Counted from the first letter of the stretch, positions 8,845 to 18,298 are shown. The stretch is 64,000 nt of DNA from DASZBX01 sp035943635 (GCA_035943635.1 DASZBX010000143.1:1-64000); one strand, 5' to 3'. The notes: a model not told the origin generated them from the letters alone. Numbers and translations are program-made.

Positions 8845-9741
8845 GCTCGATCAAACGGTTCCATGCCCTCCAACTCGCCCACCCCACACCGCGGCGCTCA
8901 ACCATATAGTACCAATAACGGTACTAGTCGGCGCATACGACAGATTACGTATAGACACTCTCAATTAACCCATGCAATGCTATTCCCTGTCGGGCCGCTG
9001 GATCCGGACGAAGCTAGTCCAGTGCCCGACGACCAGCAGACACAACCCCGCGATGACCCGCGGGGGCGTGCCAGCTAGGGGCAGTGAGCGCCGACAACGT
9101 TCACAATGAGGACGAATTTCACGGACCGGGACGGCCGCCCGTCTTCGGGGGAGAAGTTCTCATAGCGCGTCAGCCGGACCGATCCGGTACCGGAGACCGA
9201 AGCTCGGTCTCCACACCTCCCCTACGGGGGAAAAGGGGAAGGCGCAAGCCGCGAGGCCGGCGCCAACCCACGGGAGGACCCGGTGGACGGGTCCGCGGAG
9301 TGCTGGGGGAGATCGGGGAAACCGTCTCGAACACACCTGAACCCGTCCACCACCCACCGGATCAATCCGGCTGACGCGCACCTCACGTGCCTTAACAGGC
9401 CGCCCTACAGCCATGCCCGCAACCCGAAACAACGATCAACACCCTCGAATCGCCTCAGCACAAGTACCACCCACACAGCGAATTGATAGCCCCACCAACG
9501 CCAATCCACACCACCCAGCACCGAAGCGCCGCCCCAGAAGACCAGCAGGGCCGACGCACCAACACCGATCTCGTGCCAAACACAGATTGCAGAGACCGCA
9601 GCGCAGCGCAGCAGATCTATCTATGCATCCCCTGGGCGAGCTCACCGATTGAGCCGCGCTACACGACCCTCATCAAGCGCCTGTAGAACCTACACAGAAC
9701 CGCGAACAGCCGCCGAGAAGTCCCCGCAGTAGACGGTCAAA
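8845..9741. other. Long intergenic region with hairpins, no clear gene
   Basis: Nearly 900 bases without a convincing coding frame; the open frames present have poor codon use and no ribosome sites. It is AT-richer than the flanks up to about 9000. It holds a perfect 9-bp hairpin (GGAGACCGA / TCGGTCTCC, 9192-9212) and a perfect 11-bp complementary pair (GGTGGACGGGT at 9282-9292 with ACCCGTCCACC at 9341-9351). These could belong to a structured transcript. Confidence 0.5.
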
Positions 9742-10404
9742 TTAGCTCCGGTCGGCGGCGCCCGTGCCTTCCAGGAACCGAAGCACTGCCAGGACCCGCC
9801 GGTGGTCACCTTCGGCTGCGGGCAGATTCAGCTTGGTGAAGATGCTGTTGATGTGCTTGGCCACCGCACTTTCGCTGACCACCAGGCATTCGGCGATGCC
9901 GGCGTTGGAGCGGCCTTCGGCCATCAGGGACAGCACTTCGCGTTCCCGGGCGGTCAGCCGGTCCGTCGGCCGGTCTTGGCGACGCAGGAGCAGTTGAGCC
10001 ACCACCTCCGGGTCGAGAGCCGTCCCGCCCGCGGCCACCCGGCGCAGCGCCTCCAGGAATACCTCCACGTCCGCGACCCGGTCCTTCAACAGGTAGCCGA
10101 TACCTGTCGTCCGGGTGGCCAGCAGTTCTGCGGCATAGCGCTCCTCGACGTACTGAGACAGCACCATGATGGCCACGTCCGGCCATTGTTGGCGGATCAC
10201 CAGGGCCGCCCGGATGCCCTCGTCGGTGAAGGACGGCGGCATCCGCACGTCCGCGATCACCAGTTCTGGGCGGTGCTGCTCCACCGCGGTCAGCAGCGCG
10301 TCCGCGTCGTGCACCGCCGCCACCACCTCGAATCCGGTGGTTTCCAGCAGCTTGGTCAGTCCGGCGCGCAGGAGGACCGAGTCCTCGGCGATCACGGTTC
10401 GCAT
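9742..10404 (-). CDS. NarL/FixJ-type response regulator
   Basis: A 220-residue DNA-binding response regulator. The receiver domain occupies residues 1-120: the acidic pair is at 8-9 (AEDS), the phospho-acceptor is Asp in VIADVRMP (about 53) and the conserved Lys is in YLLKDRV (about 107). The LuxR-type HTH is at about 150-205 with LTAREREVLSLMAEGRSN and ESAVAKHINSIFTKL. It is encoded immediately after its kinase with a 13-bp overlap, so the two are co-translated. Target genes are unknown; the divergent membrane protein/methyltransferase pair beyond the kinase is a candidate. Confidence 0.93.
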   Translation of the reverse strand: MRTVIAEDSVLLRAGLTKLLETTGFEVVAAVHDADALLTAVEQHRPELVIADVRMPPSFTDEGIRAALVIRQQWPDVAIMVLSQYVEERYAAELLATRTTGIGYLLKDRVADVEVFLEALRRVAAGGTALDPEVVAQLLLRRQDRPTDRLTAREREVLSLMAEGRSNAGIAECLVVSESAVAKHINSIFTKLNLPAAEGDHRRVLAVLRFLEGTGAADRS

Positions 10405-11702
10405 GGCAGGTTCACCTTAATCGTCGTCGGTCCGCCGGGCGGGCTGCTGATCCCGAAGCTACCGTCCACCGATCCGGCCCGCTGCGCCAGGCCGGTCAGA
10501 CCGGTACCTCGGCTCGCGTCCGCGCCGCCGATCCCGTCGTCCGTTACCGTGATCCGCAGCACCGTGCCGTCCAAGCGCACGTCCACTTGCGCCGCCGTGG
10601 CTCGGGCGTGTTTGTTCACGTTGGCCAGGGCCTCGGAGACGATGAAGTACCCGACGGCCTCCACCGTGGACGAAATCCGGCGCGGCACGTCCACAGTCAG
10701 CCGCACCGGCACCGGGGAGCGCGCGGCGATACCGGAAAGCGCTGCGTCCAGGCCGCGGTCTTCGAGCACCACCGGGTGCAGTCCGCGCACCAGCTCCCGC
10801 AGCTCGGTCAGCGCCTCCTTGGCCTCCTCGTGCGCTTCCTGCAAAGCCCGTCGGGCCGGCTCTGACAGCTCGCCTGCCAGGGTCGCCCGGGCCAGGCCGA
10901 GGTTCATCGCCAGCGAGACCAGTCGCTGCTGTGCGCCATCGTGCAGGTCACGCTCGATCCGGCGGCGCTCGATGTCGGCCGCGTCGACCGCACCGGCCCG
11001 GCTTTCGGTCAGCTTCTTCACCCGCTGGGCCAGCTGCTCCGCCCGGGTCGGGCCGAGCAGGTCGCAGGCCACCCGGGTGTCCATCCGCACTGCGGCCGAG
11101 ACGATCCACGGGCCCAGATACACCAAGATCGCGCACAGCAGCACGATCCAGAGCTCCGCATCGCCCCAGATGAGCTGTTCCGGCTGCCCGAACACGTGCA
11201 CGAGCACCCCGAACACTGCAGCCGTCGCCAAGTAGGTCAGCGCGGCGCCCCAGAACAGCGCGCCGAGCAGGCCGAGCAGGTTCACGGCCGGGCCGACGAT
11301 CAGGTGGTAGCACGCCTGCCGCCAGGTGCGCGGCGAGCGCAGGCGATCGCGCAGCGCCGACCACACGCCGCCGGAGGAGTCCGGGGACCGCTCGATCGTC
11401 GGCGGCTTCGGGATCGGCACCCCGAGCAACTCGTAGAAGCAGCCCCGGCGCAGCACCGTCAGCCACGGACAGAGCGCCACCGCCGCCGTCACCGAGACGA
11501 ACGTGCAGGTGAGCGCGGCCAGCAACGAGATCGATGGGTAGAAGGTCCACGGTAGCGCCATGACGAGCAGGGGCAGCAGGTTCAGACCCGCGGACAGGAC
11601 GGTGAACCCCAGATCGCGCCAGGCCCGACGGGCCCACGGGCCGGCCAGGACGCTGCGGAGCGCTCGCGCTCCCGTTTCGGTGTCGGTGGTGCCGGAGCTC
11701 AT
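10392..11702 (-). CDS. Sensor histidine kinase of the NarL-partner (HPK7-like) type
   Basis: A membrane kinase of about 436 residues that pairs with the downstream response regulator. The N-terminal half has four or more hydrophobic segments (two near 40-90, two near 150-215) and a sensor-like architecture. The dimerisation/phosphoacceptor motif is RRIERDLHDGAQQRLVSLAM (H about 247), followed by LRELVRGLHPVVLEDRGLDAAL. The HATPase_c domain ends the protein with NVNKHARATAAQVDV, VTDDGIGG and GTGLTGLAQR. I chose the ATG at 11702 (MSSGTT); an ATG ten codons upstream is also possible. The signal sensed is unknown. Confidence 0.92.
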   Translation of the reverse strand: MSSGTTDTETGARALRSVLAGPWARRAWRDLGFTVLSAGLNLLPLLVMALPWTFYPSISLLAALTCTFVSVTAAVALCPWLTVLRRGCFYELLGVPIPKPPTIERSPDSSGGVWSALRDRLRSPRTWRQACYHLIVGPAVNLLGLLGALFWGAALTYLATAAVFGVLVHVFGQPEQLIWGDAELWIVLLCAILVYLGPWIVSAAVRMDTRVACDLLGPTRAEQLAQRVKKLTESRAGAVDAADIERRRIERDLHDGAQQRLVSLAMNLGLARATLAGELSEPARRALQEAHEEAKEALTELRELVRGLHPVVLEDRGLDAALSGIAARSPVPVRLTVDVPRRISSTVEAVGYFIVSEALANVNKHARATAAQVDVRLDGTVLRITVTDDGIGGADASRGTGLTGLAQRAGSVDGSFGISSPPGGPTTIKVNLPCEP

Positions 11703-11873
11703 GGAGCCCACCGTATAAGGCCTGATCATCGTTGGTCCATGACGCTACCTACCGCTTGCACCTGTACCCAGCACCACCCCGAAGACGGAAATCCGCGCTA
11801 CTGATTCACCGGCCGGTGGCGGCCAGAGTGGTTCCCGGCCCGAACGATCGGGCGGTGCGATAAGGAGACCACT

Positions 11874-12383
11874 GTGATGCTCGGCACGCTGAATCAGGCG
11901 GATCGGCTCCGGTGTCCGGTCTGGTCCGGCGACCCGGTCGGCCTGGGATCCCGCAGCACGCGCATCCGGCTCGGCCGGGCGTACGTCGCGGTAGGGGTGT
12001 TCATGATCCCGTGGGTGCTCTTCCTTTCTCGCACCCTGCCGGCTGGCGCCACCGACTGCCACTGGGCGCTGGCCTGGGTGGGCGTGGACAGCAGCGAGGC
12101 GCTGGCCCTGTTCGCCACCGGCTGGCTGCTGCTGCGCGCGGACAACCGCTGCGTCCTGGCCGCCACCGCCACCGCGGTGCTACTGCTGACCGACGCCTGG
12201 CTCGATCTGACCTCGGCCACACCGGGCGGCGAACTGCTCACCGCGATCGCGATGGCCGTGTTCGCCGAGGTCCCGATACCCCTCGCCTGTGTCGCGCTGG
12301 CGCTGCGGCTGATCCGCCGCCCGTTCCCCTCGGCGGCCGAGACCGCCGGAACAGACAAGTACGAGGAGCAGAGATGTCTCTGA
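11874..12383 (+). CDS. Small four-helix membrane protein of unknown function
   Basis: A protein of about 169 residues with four predicted membrane segments (about 36-56, 67-87, 92-112, 117-145) and short polar ends. AAGGAG lies seven bases before a GTG-ATG double start; either could be used. The next gene, a methyltransferase, starts inside its end with a 10-bp overlap, so they form one transcription unit. The divergent histidine kinase is 170 bp away, making this pair a plausible target of that two-component system. No family was recognised. Confidence 0.7.
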   Translation: MMLGTLNQADRLRCPVWSGDPVGLGSRSTRIRLGRAYVAVGVFMIPWVLFLSRTLPAGATDCHWALAWVGVDSSEALALFATGWLLLRADNRCVLAATATAVLLLTDAWLDLTSATPGGELLTAIAMAVFAEVPIPLACVALALRLIRRPFPSAAETAGTDKYEEQRCL

Positions 12384-13021
12384 CCCATGCCGCTACCCGC
12401 CCGAACTCGCGCCGCACTGGCCTGGCCACCGTGACGGGCCTGGCCGCGGCCGCAGGAGCCTGGTGGTTCACCGATCAGGCTCCCTACCCCTACGCTCAAC
12501 GCCGACTGCTGGACGTGCAGTTGCCGTTCCTGGCCAAGGTGGACGTGGACCAGCTCCTGCAGCCCCGGCCCGGGGAGCGGATGCTGGAGCTCGGCCCGGG
12601 CACCGGCCTGCAGACGCTGCACATAGCGCCACAGCTGGGCCCGCGGGGCCGACTGGACATCGTGGACATCCAGCAGGAGATGCTGGACCACGTCATGGAC
12701 CGAGCTACCGAGAAGGCGCTGGACATCGTCCACCCGCACTGCGCCGACGCCCGCGAGCTGCCGTTCGAAGACCAGACCTTCGACGCGGTCTACCTGGTGA
12801 CCGCGCTGGGCGAGATCCCCGAACCGGGCCGGGTGCTAGCTGCGGCGGCCCGAGTGCTCAAGCCTGGCGGGCGGCTGGTGGTGGGCGAGTTCTTCGACCG
12901 CCATTGGATCCCGTTCGGCCGACTGCACCGCCTGGCCGACACGGAGGGCCTGCACCTGACCGCCCGCCGGGGCCCGAGCGTGGCCTATCTGGCCCGATTC
13001 CGTCCCTGCGCTGCGGCCTGA
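12374..13021 (+). CDS. Class I SAM-dependent methyltransferase (UbiE/Methyltransf_11-like)
   Basis: A 215-residue enzyme transferring a methyl group from S-adenosylmethionine. The N-terminus has a short hydrophobic stretch (TVTGLAAAAGAWWF). Motif I is MLELGPGTGLQTLHIA, the acidic ribose contact is DIVDIQ, motif II/III reads LPFEDQTFDAVYLVTALGEIP, and GGRLVVGEF follows. The substrate is not evident; the small size and membrane-proximal start fit a lipid- or quinone-like acceptor. The ATG follows GAGGAGCAGAG and overlaps the upstream membrane protein gene. Confidence 0.85.
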   Translation: MSLTHAATRPNSRRTGLATVTGLAAAAGAWWFTDQAPYPYAQRRLLDVQLPFLAKVDVDQLLQPRPGERMLELGPGTGLQTLHIAPQLGPRGRLDIVDIQQEMLDHVMDRATEKALDIVHPHCADARELPFEDQTFDAVYLVTALGEIPEPGRVLAAAARVLKPGGRLVVGEFFDRHWIPFGRLHRLADTEGLHLTARRGPSVAYLARFRPCAAA

Positions 13022-13582
13022 CGAATTCTTGGCCGACAAAGGGGCAACCCCAGCACTGGGAAACGATCAATCTGAACGCGGGAGAACCAGCCACTGCAGA
13101 CCTGGTTCGCCCACCTCACCCGACTTCCGTCGGTGCACCGCCGAGAAGCCCGGCGTACCAACCGACATGCCGAAGCCGGAGATCTCCGGGCGACTGTCGA
13201 TTGATCACGGTGCCTAGAAGGTGGTGCCCGTGCCCGTGCCCGTGTCTGCGCTGACGATGAGCGACCGTGAGCCGCAGATGGCTCACAGATGGTTATTGCT
13301 TCTACGCAGACCCCTGCCTCCCAATCGCCATCCACGAGTTTACGTGCGAGTGCTCGTACCGCGGGGGCATCGAGAGCGACTCATCGGTTGTGTCTATGCA
13401 ACCGCTCCGGGTTAGCTATGCATAGCTTTGTCGAAACACTGCGGAAGCTGTGCGGACAGTGGCTAGTGCGGACAAACGGGTGAGTTCCGAGCGCGGCCAG
13501 CTGCAGCCGACCGCGCCGGGAAACGGCCGTTCGTACCATCGACCGATAGACGCAACGATCTTCACCACCGGAGGGGACGCGA
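13022..13582. other. Intergenic region upstream of the LCP gene
   Basis: About 560 bases without a supported gene. It contains a short GTGCCC tandem run (about 13221-13244) and moderately AT-rich stretches near 13270-13440, where promoters could lie. No terminator with a T-tract was seen. Confidence 0.5.
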
Positions 13583-14899
13583 GTGGCTGCCCGCACTGGC
13601 CAGGCCGGGATCTTTTCGCGCCTCGGTTGGCCGCGCCCGCCACGGACCCTGCGCATCCTTGGCCGACTGTCGATCGGCTTGGCTGCCTTCTCCGTGCTCG
13701 CTACCGCCGGAGCTGGCTGGTACCTGCACACTTCCGTCTTCGGCGGACTGGCCAGCTCGAACGCGCTGTTTGGTCTCAGCCGCCCAACCCAGGCCGGCGC
13801 GGATCAGAACATCCTGCTCATGGGTTTGGACTCGCGCCGCGACCTCGACGGGAACGACCTCGCGCCCGCCGTCCTGGCTCAACTGCATGCGGGAAGCTCC
13901 AGTGATGTCGGCGGGTACAACACGAACACGCTCATCCTGCTGCACGTGCCCGCAGACGGCAGCGGCGCCGTGGCACTCTCGATCCCGCGCGACGACTACG
14001 TCAACCTGCCCGAAGGCCTGGGCAAGCACAAGATCAAGGAAGCTTACGGGCGGTCTAAAGCGGCAGCCGAGACTGCGGCAGCCAAGACCGGTGTCACGGA
14101 CACGACACACCTGGAGCAAATCGGCCGGGAAGCCGGGCGGCGGGCAGCCGTTGAGGCCGTCGAGGACTTCTTGAACGTGCCTGTGGACCATTTCGTCGAG
14201 ATCAACCTCGCGGGCTTCGCGGACCTCGCCGGAGCGCTCGGGGGAGTCGATGTCTGCCTGCGTGAACCAGTGAACGACTCGTACTCCGGAGCCGACTTCA
14301 GCGCTGGAGTGCACACGCTCAACGGTCCGCAGGCCCTCGCGTTCGTGCGGCAGAGACACGGGTTGCCCAACGGCGACCTGGACCGGACGCGCCGGCAGCA
14401 GGCGTTCCTGTCCGGGGCGGTTGCGAAGCTACGCAGCGACGGGGTGTTCGATGATCTCGGCAAGATCAACGGGCTGCTCGCAGTCGCCAGGAAGGACGTA
14501 GTCGTCGACTCGGGCTTCGACCTGCTCACTTTCATGCAGCAGGCCACGTCGGTGACCAGCGGTGACATTCGTTTCTTCACGCTGCCGGTCAAGGGCTTCG
14601 CCACTGTTGACGGCGAAGCGGTCAACCTGGTCGACCAGCCGGCACTTGAAGCGCTGACGAGGCAACTTCTCTCGGACTCGCCAGCCGAGGGCGCGACCTC
14701 CACGGCGTCTGCGGCTGCGAGCGGCTTGGCCGAGGCACCGGCGGCTGACGCCAAAGTTGTGTCGACCGCCGCGCCGCATGGTGTCCGCAAGATTTCGGGT
14801 TCCGCATCTGCTCCTTCTGGTGTGGAGGTGCGCGCCACGGCCGCTGCGGTGCCTTCGCCGACCTTCGATCCGCCGCCGGGCGTTCCTTGTGTGAACTGA
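13583..14899 (+). CDS. LytR-CpsA-Psr (LCP) family cell-wall glycopolymer ligase
   Basis: A 438-residue membrane-anchored protein. LCP enzymes move anionic polymers or sugars from lipid carriers onto peptidoglycan, acting outside the membrane. One N-terminal membrane segment (about 30-55) precedes the LCP domain. Its motifs are NILLMGLDSR, NTNTLILLHVP, ALSIPRDDYVNLP, GVDVCL and LNGPQALAFVRQRHGLPNGDLDRTRRQQ; the conserved Arg and Asp residues that bind the pyrophosphate are present. The C-terminal 90 residues are Ala/Ser-rich and probably disordered. It starts at a GTG seven bases after GAGGGG. Confidence 0.93.
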   Translation: MAARTGQAGIFSRLGWPRPPRTLRILGRLSIGLAAFSVLATAGAGWYLHTSVFGGLASSNALFGLSRPTQAGADQNILLMGLDSRRDLDGNDLAPAVLAQLHAGSSSDVGGYNTNTLILLHVPADGSGAVALSIPRDDYVNLPEGLGKHKIKEAYGRSKAAAETAAAKTGVTDTTHLEQIGREAGRRAAVEAVEDFLNVPVDHFVEINLAGFADLAGALGGVDVCLREPVNDSYSGADFSAGVHTLNGPQALAFVRQRHGLPNGDLDRTRRQQAFLSGAVAKLRSDGVFDDLGKINGLLAVARKDVVVDSGFDLLTFMQQATSVTSGDIRFFTLPVKGFATVDGEAVNLVDQPALEALTRQLLSDSPAEGATSTASAAASGLAEAPAADAKVVSTAAPHGVRKISGSASAPSGVEVRATAAAVPSPTFDPPPGVPCVN

Positions 14900-15380
14900 G
14901 GAGAAGGCGGCTGTTTGGCTGCGGTTCTTCTTTCGGTGGATAACTTCGGTTTTTGGCCGTTATAGATCTTGTGGCGATTAGCATGGGATGGAAGAGCGGG
15001 GCGGAGACGGCCCGGCTGGCTGGGGCGTATCAACTCATGTGAGGAAGCGGGCGGTGTTGACCGTGTTGGCGGTCGGGGAGACGATGAACGAGGTGACGGC
15101 TACAGTGCCAGGCGCCGGGCGGGACTGAGTGCAAGGGGGTGAATGGCGAGATGCGACTGCTTGTCGTGGAAAGCCTGTCGACCCGGTACGTGTGCGCTAC
15201 AGCGTGCGCGGAGCCGGATTAGGCGGCTTGATAGCTTGATCGTGGTAGGCGGCCGCTGGCGCGAAACCGCTGCGCGCATCGATTTGTGACCCGTGCCTCG
15301 CATGTAACAGCGTCTGGTAGTGGTAGAACAAAACACGTGCGCAATGGAAAATCTGCCGTTGCGGTGGAGGAGTACACGCT
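14900..15380. other. Intergenic region upstream of the NfeD-like/flotillin pair
   Basis: About 480 bases with no supported gene. It presumably holds the promoter of the downstream pair; a GGTGGAGGAG ribosome site ends the region. No hairpin terminator for the LCP gene is obvious. Confidence 0.5.
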
Positions 15381-15641
15381 GTGGCTACCGATGACTCACC
15401 AGTTGGGAGTATCGGACCTATCAGTACGCCGACTCGAGGGAAGGTTGGCCCCGGGGAGGTGGTGCTGAAGATCCGCGGGGGTACCGAGACGTTCATCGCC
15501 TGGTCCAAGCGGCCGCTGGCCCGCGGGACGATGGTGCTGGTGGTCGGCGACCTCGGATACCGGGCGGTCGAGGTCGAGACGCTCGATCCACTCGACTTCC
15601 TCACCGGCGCCGAGTCGGACCCGACAGACTCTCCGCAGTAG
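15381..15641 (+). CDS. NfeD-like C-terminal (OB-fold) domain protein
   Basis: An 86-residue soluble protein. The central stretch GEVVLKIRGGTETFIAWSKRPLARGTMVLVVGDLGYRAVEVETLD has the beta-barrel pattern of the NfeD C-terminal domain (a G-x-a(x)V..GG.E...A.S...I..G..V.VV....L.V) without the membrane part of full NfeD. It starts at a GTG preceded by GGAGG. The flotillin-like gene follows 29 bp later; NfeD and flotillin/stomatin genes are paired in many bacteria, where they shape membrane microdomains. Identification rests on pattern and context. Confidence 0.65.
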   Translation: MATDDSPVGSIGPISTPTRGKVGPGEVVLKIRGGTETFIAWSKRPLARGTMVLVVGDLGYRAVEVETLDPLDFLTGAESDPTDSPQ

Positions 15642-15670
15642 TTCTATTCTTGTGAATCTAGGGGTTTAGT

Positions 15671-16807
15671 ATGTTGGGATACAAGGTTCCGGCGCCGGAC
15701 CAGGCGATGCTGATCTCCGGCGGACGCCGTGGTCAGAGTGGGGCGCCCTTCCGCGTGGTGTTCGGGCACGGGCGTCTGGTCCTGCCGGTCTTCCGAAAGG
15801 TGCGTTTCCTCACCCTGTCCATGCGTGAGGCCGAGGTCACCGAGGTCTGCGTCACCAAGCAGGCCATTCCGCTGACCGTGCGGGCGATCATCGCCTTCAA
15901 GGTCGGCAACGATATGGAGAGCGTGGTCAATGCCGGCCAGCGCTTCCTGTCCGACCAGGACCAGATGTCGGTGTTGACGGGCCGCATCTTCGCAGGTCAC
16001 CTGCGCTCCATCATAGGCGCGATGACAGTTGAGGAGATCATCAGCGAGCGGCAGCGGCTGGCCGACGAGGTGCTCGACGGTTCCAAGCAGGAGATGGCCA
16101 AGCTCGGCCTGACGATCGACGCCCTTCAGATCTTGTCGATCGACGACATGAACAGCGGCTACCTCCAGGCCTTGGCCGCGCCGCACTCCGCTGCGATTCA
16201 GCGGGAGGCCCAGGTCGCGCAGGCGCAGGCGGTTCAGATCTCGGTCGAGGCCCAGCAGGAGTCGGCGCGGCACCAGGCCGAGTACGTGCGGGAGACCGCG
16301 GTCGTGCAGGCCAGGTTCAAGGCTGAGGTGGACCAGGCTCAAGCGGCTGCCTCACAGGCCGGTCCGCTGGCCGAGGCTACCGCACAGCGCGAAGTCATCG
16401 TGGCCCGGACCGAGTTGGCTGAGCGGGAGGGGCAGTTGCGTCAGCAGCAACTGGTGGCCGAGGTGGTCCGGCCGGCCGAGGCAGAGGCGGAGCGGATCAG
16501 GATTCTGGCGAAGGCTGAGGCCGAGCGGATCCGGATCCAGGCTGAGGCTTCGTCCTCGCACAATCGGGTCGCCCTGGACCGGATGCTGATCGACCAGCTG
16601 CCGCTGATCGTGAAGGAGGCGGCGGCGGGTCTGGCCGGCGCCAATATCAATGTGCTGAACGGTGCGGACGGTCTGAGCGAGATCGCGGCCGGGCTGGTGG
16701 GCCAGGGACTGAGCATTCTCGAGTCCGTGAAGAAGGGTCTGAACGGCGGCAACCCGAATCCCGGCCAGGAGCCCGAAGACTCCGTTGAGATAGAGATCAG
16801 GAACTAA
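15671..16807 (+). CDS. Flotillin-like SPFH/PHB domain protein
   Basis: A 378-residue scaffold protein of membrane microdomains. The SPFH (band 7) domain spans about 1-180, with the opening YKVPAPDQAMLISGG, then RVVFGHGRLVLPVFRKVRFLTLSM and DALQILSIDDM. From about 185 to 300 it is a long Ala/Glu/Gln coiled coil with QREAQVAQAQAV and repeated AEAERIRI units, the typical flotillin arm. It lacks a clear N-terminal membrane helix, so it would attach through the hydrophobic SPFH surface or its partner. It is co-directional with the NfeD-like gene just upstream. Confidence 0.9.
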   Translation: MLGYKVPAPDQAMLISGGRRGQSGAPFRVVFGHGRLVLPVFRKVRFLTLSMREAEVTEVCVTKQAIPLTVRAIIAFKVGNDMESVVNAGQRFLSDQDQMSVLTGRIFAGHLRSIIGAMTVEEIISERQRLADEVLDGSKQEMAKLGLTIDALQILSIDDMNSGYLQALAAPHSAAIQREAQVAQAQAVQISVEAQQESARHQAEYVRETAVVQARFKAEVDQAQAAASQAGPLAEATAQREVIVARTELAEREGQLRQQQLVAEVVRPAEAEAERIRILAKAEAERIRIQAEASSSHNRVALDRMLIDQLPLIVKEAAAGLAGANINVLNGADGLSEIAAGLVGQGLSILESVKKGLNGGNPNPGQEPEDSVEIEIRN

Positions 16808-17080
16808 GCGGTTGCGGTTGTAGAAGTGGTGTAGCCGGGCCCGTTGGCGCGTGGACCTTGGGAAGACCAAGGTCGGGCGAGAGCGGGCTCGGCGGCGTGG
16901 CCGCATGCGGGGAAGACTGGCGTCAGCGGGTGGAGTGGCGGCGGGCGCTTTGGCATGGCGGTGGATGCGGCGTGGCCGGAGATGCGGTGTGAGCGATGAA
17001 GGGGTCTGGTGGGGTGGGAAAGCGGGAAGCGGGGCGTGGGAGGCAGAAGGCGGGAAAGTGTGGGTCGGAGGAACGAAAAA

Positions 17081-17116
17081 GCTGTGGTCCGCACGGAAAT
17101 CCGTGCGGACCACAGC
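17081..17116 (-). terminator. Rho-independent terminator of glnII
   Basis: A perfect 17-bp stem (starting GCTGTGGTCCGCACGGA) with a two-base loop. Read on the - strand it is followed by TTTTTC. It begins 22 bases after the glnII stop. This is the clearest intrinsic terminator in the window. The rest of 16808-17138 holds no supported gene. Confidence 0.92.
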
Positions 17117-17138
17117 CGGGTCCAAGGGGGTAGCCGGA

Positions 17139-18158
17139 TCAGACCTGGCCGGCGCTCTCCAGCGCGGCGCAGCAGGTGTTGACGATCAGGCGGGTCACGA
17201 TGTAGGGGTCCACGTTGGCGTTCGGGCGACGGTCTTCGATGTAGCCCTTCTTCTCGACCTCGACCTGCCACGGGATGCGGACCGAGGCGCCGCGGTTGGA
17301 GACGCCGTAGCTGTACTCGCTCCACGGGGCGGTCTCGTGCTGGCCGGTCAGGCGGCTTTCGATGCCGAAGCCGTACTCCTTGACGTGCTCGAGCGGCTTG
17401 CCCTCGGCGCCGAGCGCCTCGCAGGCGGTGATGATCGGGTCGTAGCCCTCGCGCATCGCCTTGGTGGAGAAGTTGGTGTGCGCGCCGGCGCCGTTCCAGT
17501 CGCCCTTGACCGGCTTGGCGTCCAGGGTCGCGGAGACGCGGAACTCCTCGGCCGTCCGGTACAGGAGGTAGCGGGCGAGCCACATGTGGTCGGAGACCTC
17601 CAGCGGGCCGGCCGGGCCGATCTGGAACTCCCACTGGCCGGGCATGACCTCGGCGTTGATGCCGGAGATGGCCAGGCCGGCGGCCAGGCAGTTGTCCAGG
17701 TGCTTCTCGACGATCTCACGGCCGAAGATCTCGTCCGCGCCGACGCCGCAGTAGTAGCCGCCCTGCGGGGCCGGGAAGCCGCCCTCGGGGAAGCCGAGCG
17801 GGCGGGCGCCGCTGAAGAAGGTGTACTCCTGCTCGATGCCGAACCAGGACTCCTGGTCGGCGAACTTCTCGGCGATCGGGCGCAGCAGCGCGCGGGTGTT
17901 GCTCGGGTGCGGGGTCATGTCGATGTTGAAGACCTCGCACATGACCAGCAGGTTGTCGCCGCCGCGGATCGGGTCCGGGCAGGAGAACACCGGCTTGAGC
18001 ACCCGGTCGGAGGCGTGGCCCTCGGCCTGGTTGGTGCTGGACCCGTCGAAGCCCCAGATCGGCAGTTCGGCGCCGTCCGCCATTATGCGCGTCTTGGAGC
18101 GGAGCTTTGCGGTCGGTTCGGTTCCGTCGATCCAGATGTACTCGGCCTTGAACGTCAT
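17139..18158 (-). CDS. glnII: Glutamine synthetase type II
   Basis: A 339-residue eukaryote-like GSII enzyme making glutamine from glutamate, ammonium and ATP. Typical blocks are visible: KAEYIWIDGTEPTAKLRSKT at the start, WGFDGSSTNQAEGHASD (about 35-51), FGIEQEYTFF (about 106), GINAEVMPGQWEFQIGP (about 166), GDWNGAGAHTNFST (about 223) and the C-terminal RRPNANVDPY (about 313). Type II enzymes are not adenylylated and are controlled transcriptionally, in Streptomyces by GlnR/GlnRII. The start MTFKAEYIW follows AAGGGG at a normal distance. It is monocistronic, with its own terminator downstream. Confidence 0.97.
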   Translation of the reverse strand: MTFKAEYIWIDGTEPTAKLRSKTRIMADGAELPIWGFDGSSTNQAEGHASDRVLKPVFSCPDPIRGGDNLLVMCEVFNIDMTPHPSNTRALLRPIAEKFADQESWFGIEQEYTFFSGARPLGFPEGGFPAPQGGYYCGVGADEIFGREIVEKHLDNCLAAGLAISGINAEVMPGQWEFQIGPAGPLEVSDHMWLARYLLYRTAEEFRVSATLDAKPVKGDWNGAGAHTNFSTKAMREGYDPIITACEALGAEGKPLEHVKEYGFGIESRLTGQHETAPWSEYSYGVSNRGASVRIPWQVEVEKKGYIEDRRPNANVDPYIVTRLIVNTCCAALESAGQV

Positions 18159-18298
18159 ATGGAAACCCCTTGGGCGGCTCGCTGGGCGCTGCCAGTCCCC
18201 GGCAGCGTGTGGTCAGGAGTGAACGTGCTCGTGGCGACCCGCCGCGCTGCGAGTCACCACATTGTCGGACGATCACATCTCTCACTTGTTGCGCATTT

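Noticed and set aside
13221..13244. GTGCCC repeats as a CRISPR-like or regulatory array
   Set aside because: Only four copies of a hexamer without spacers; simple low-complexity sequence. No CRISPR array was seen anywhere in the window.
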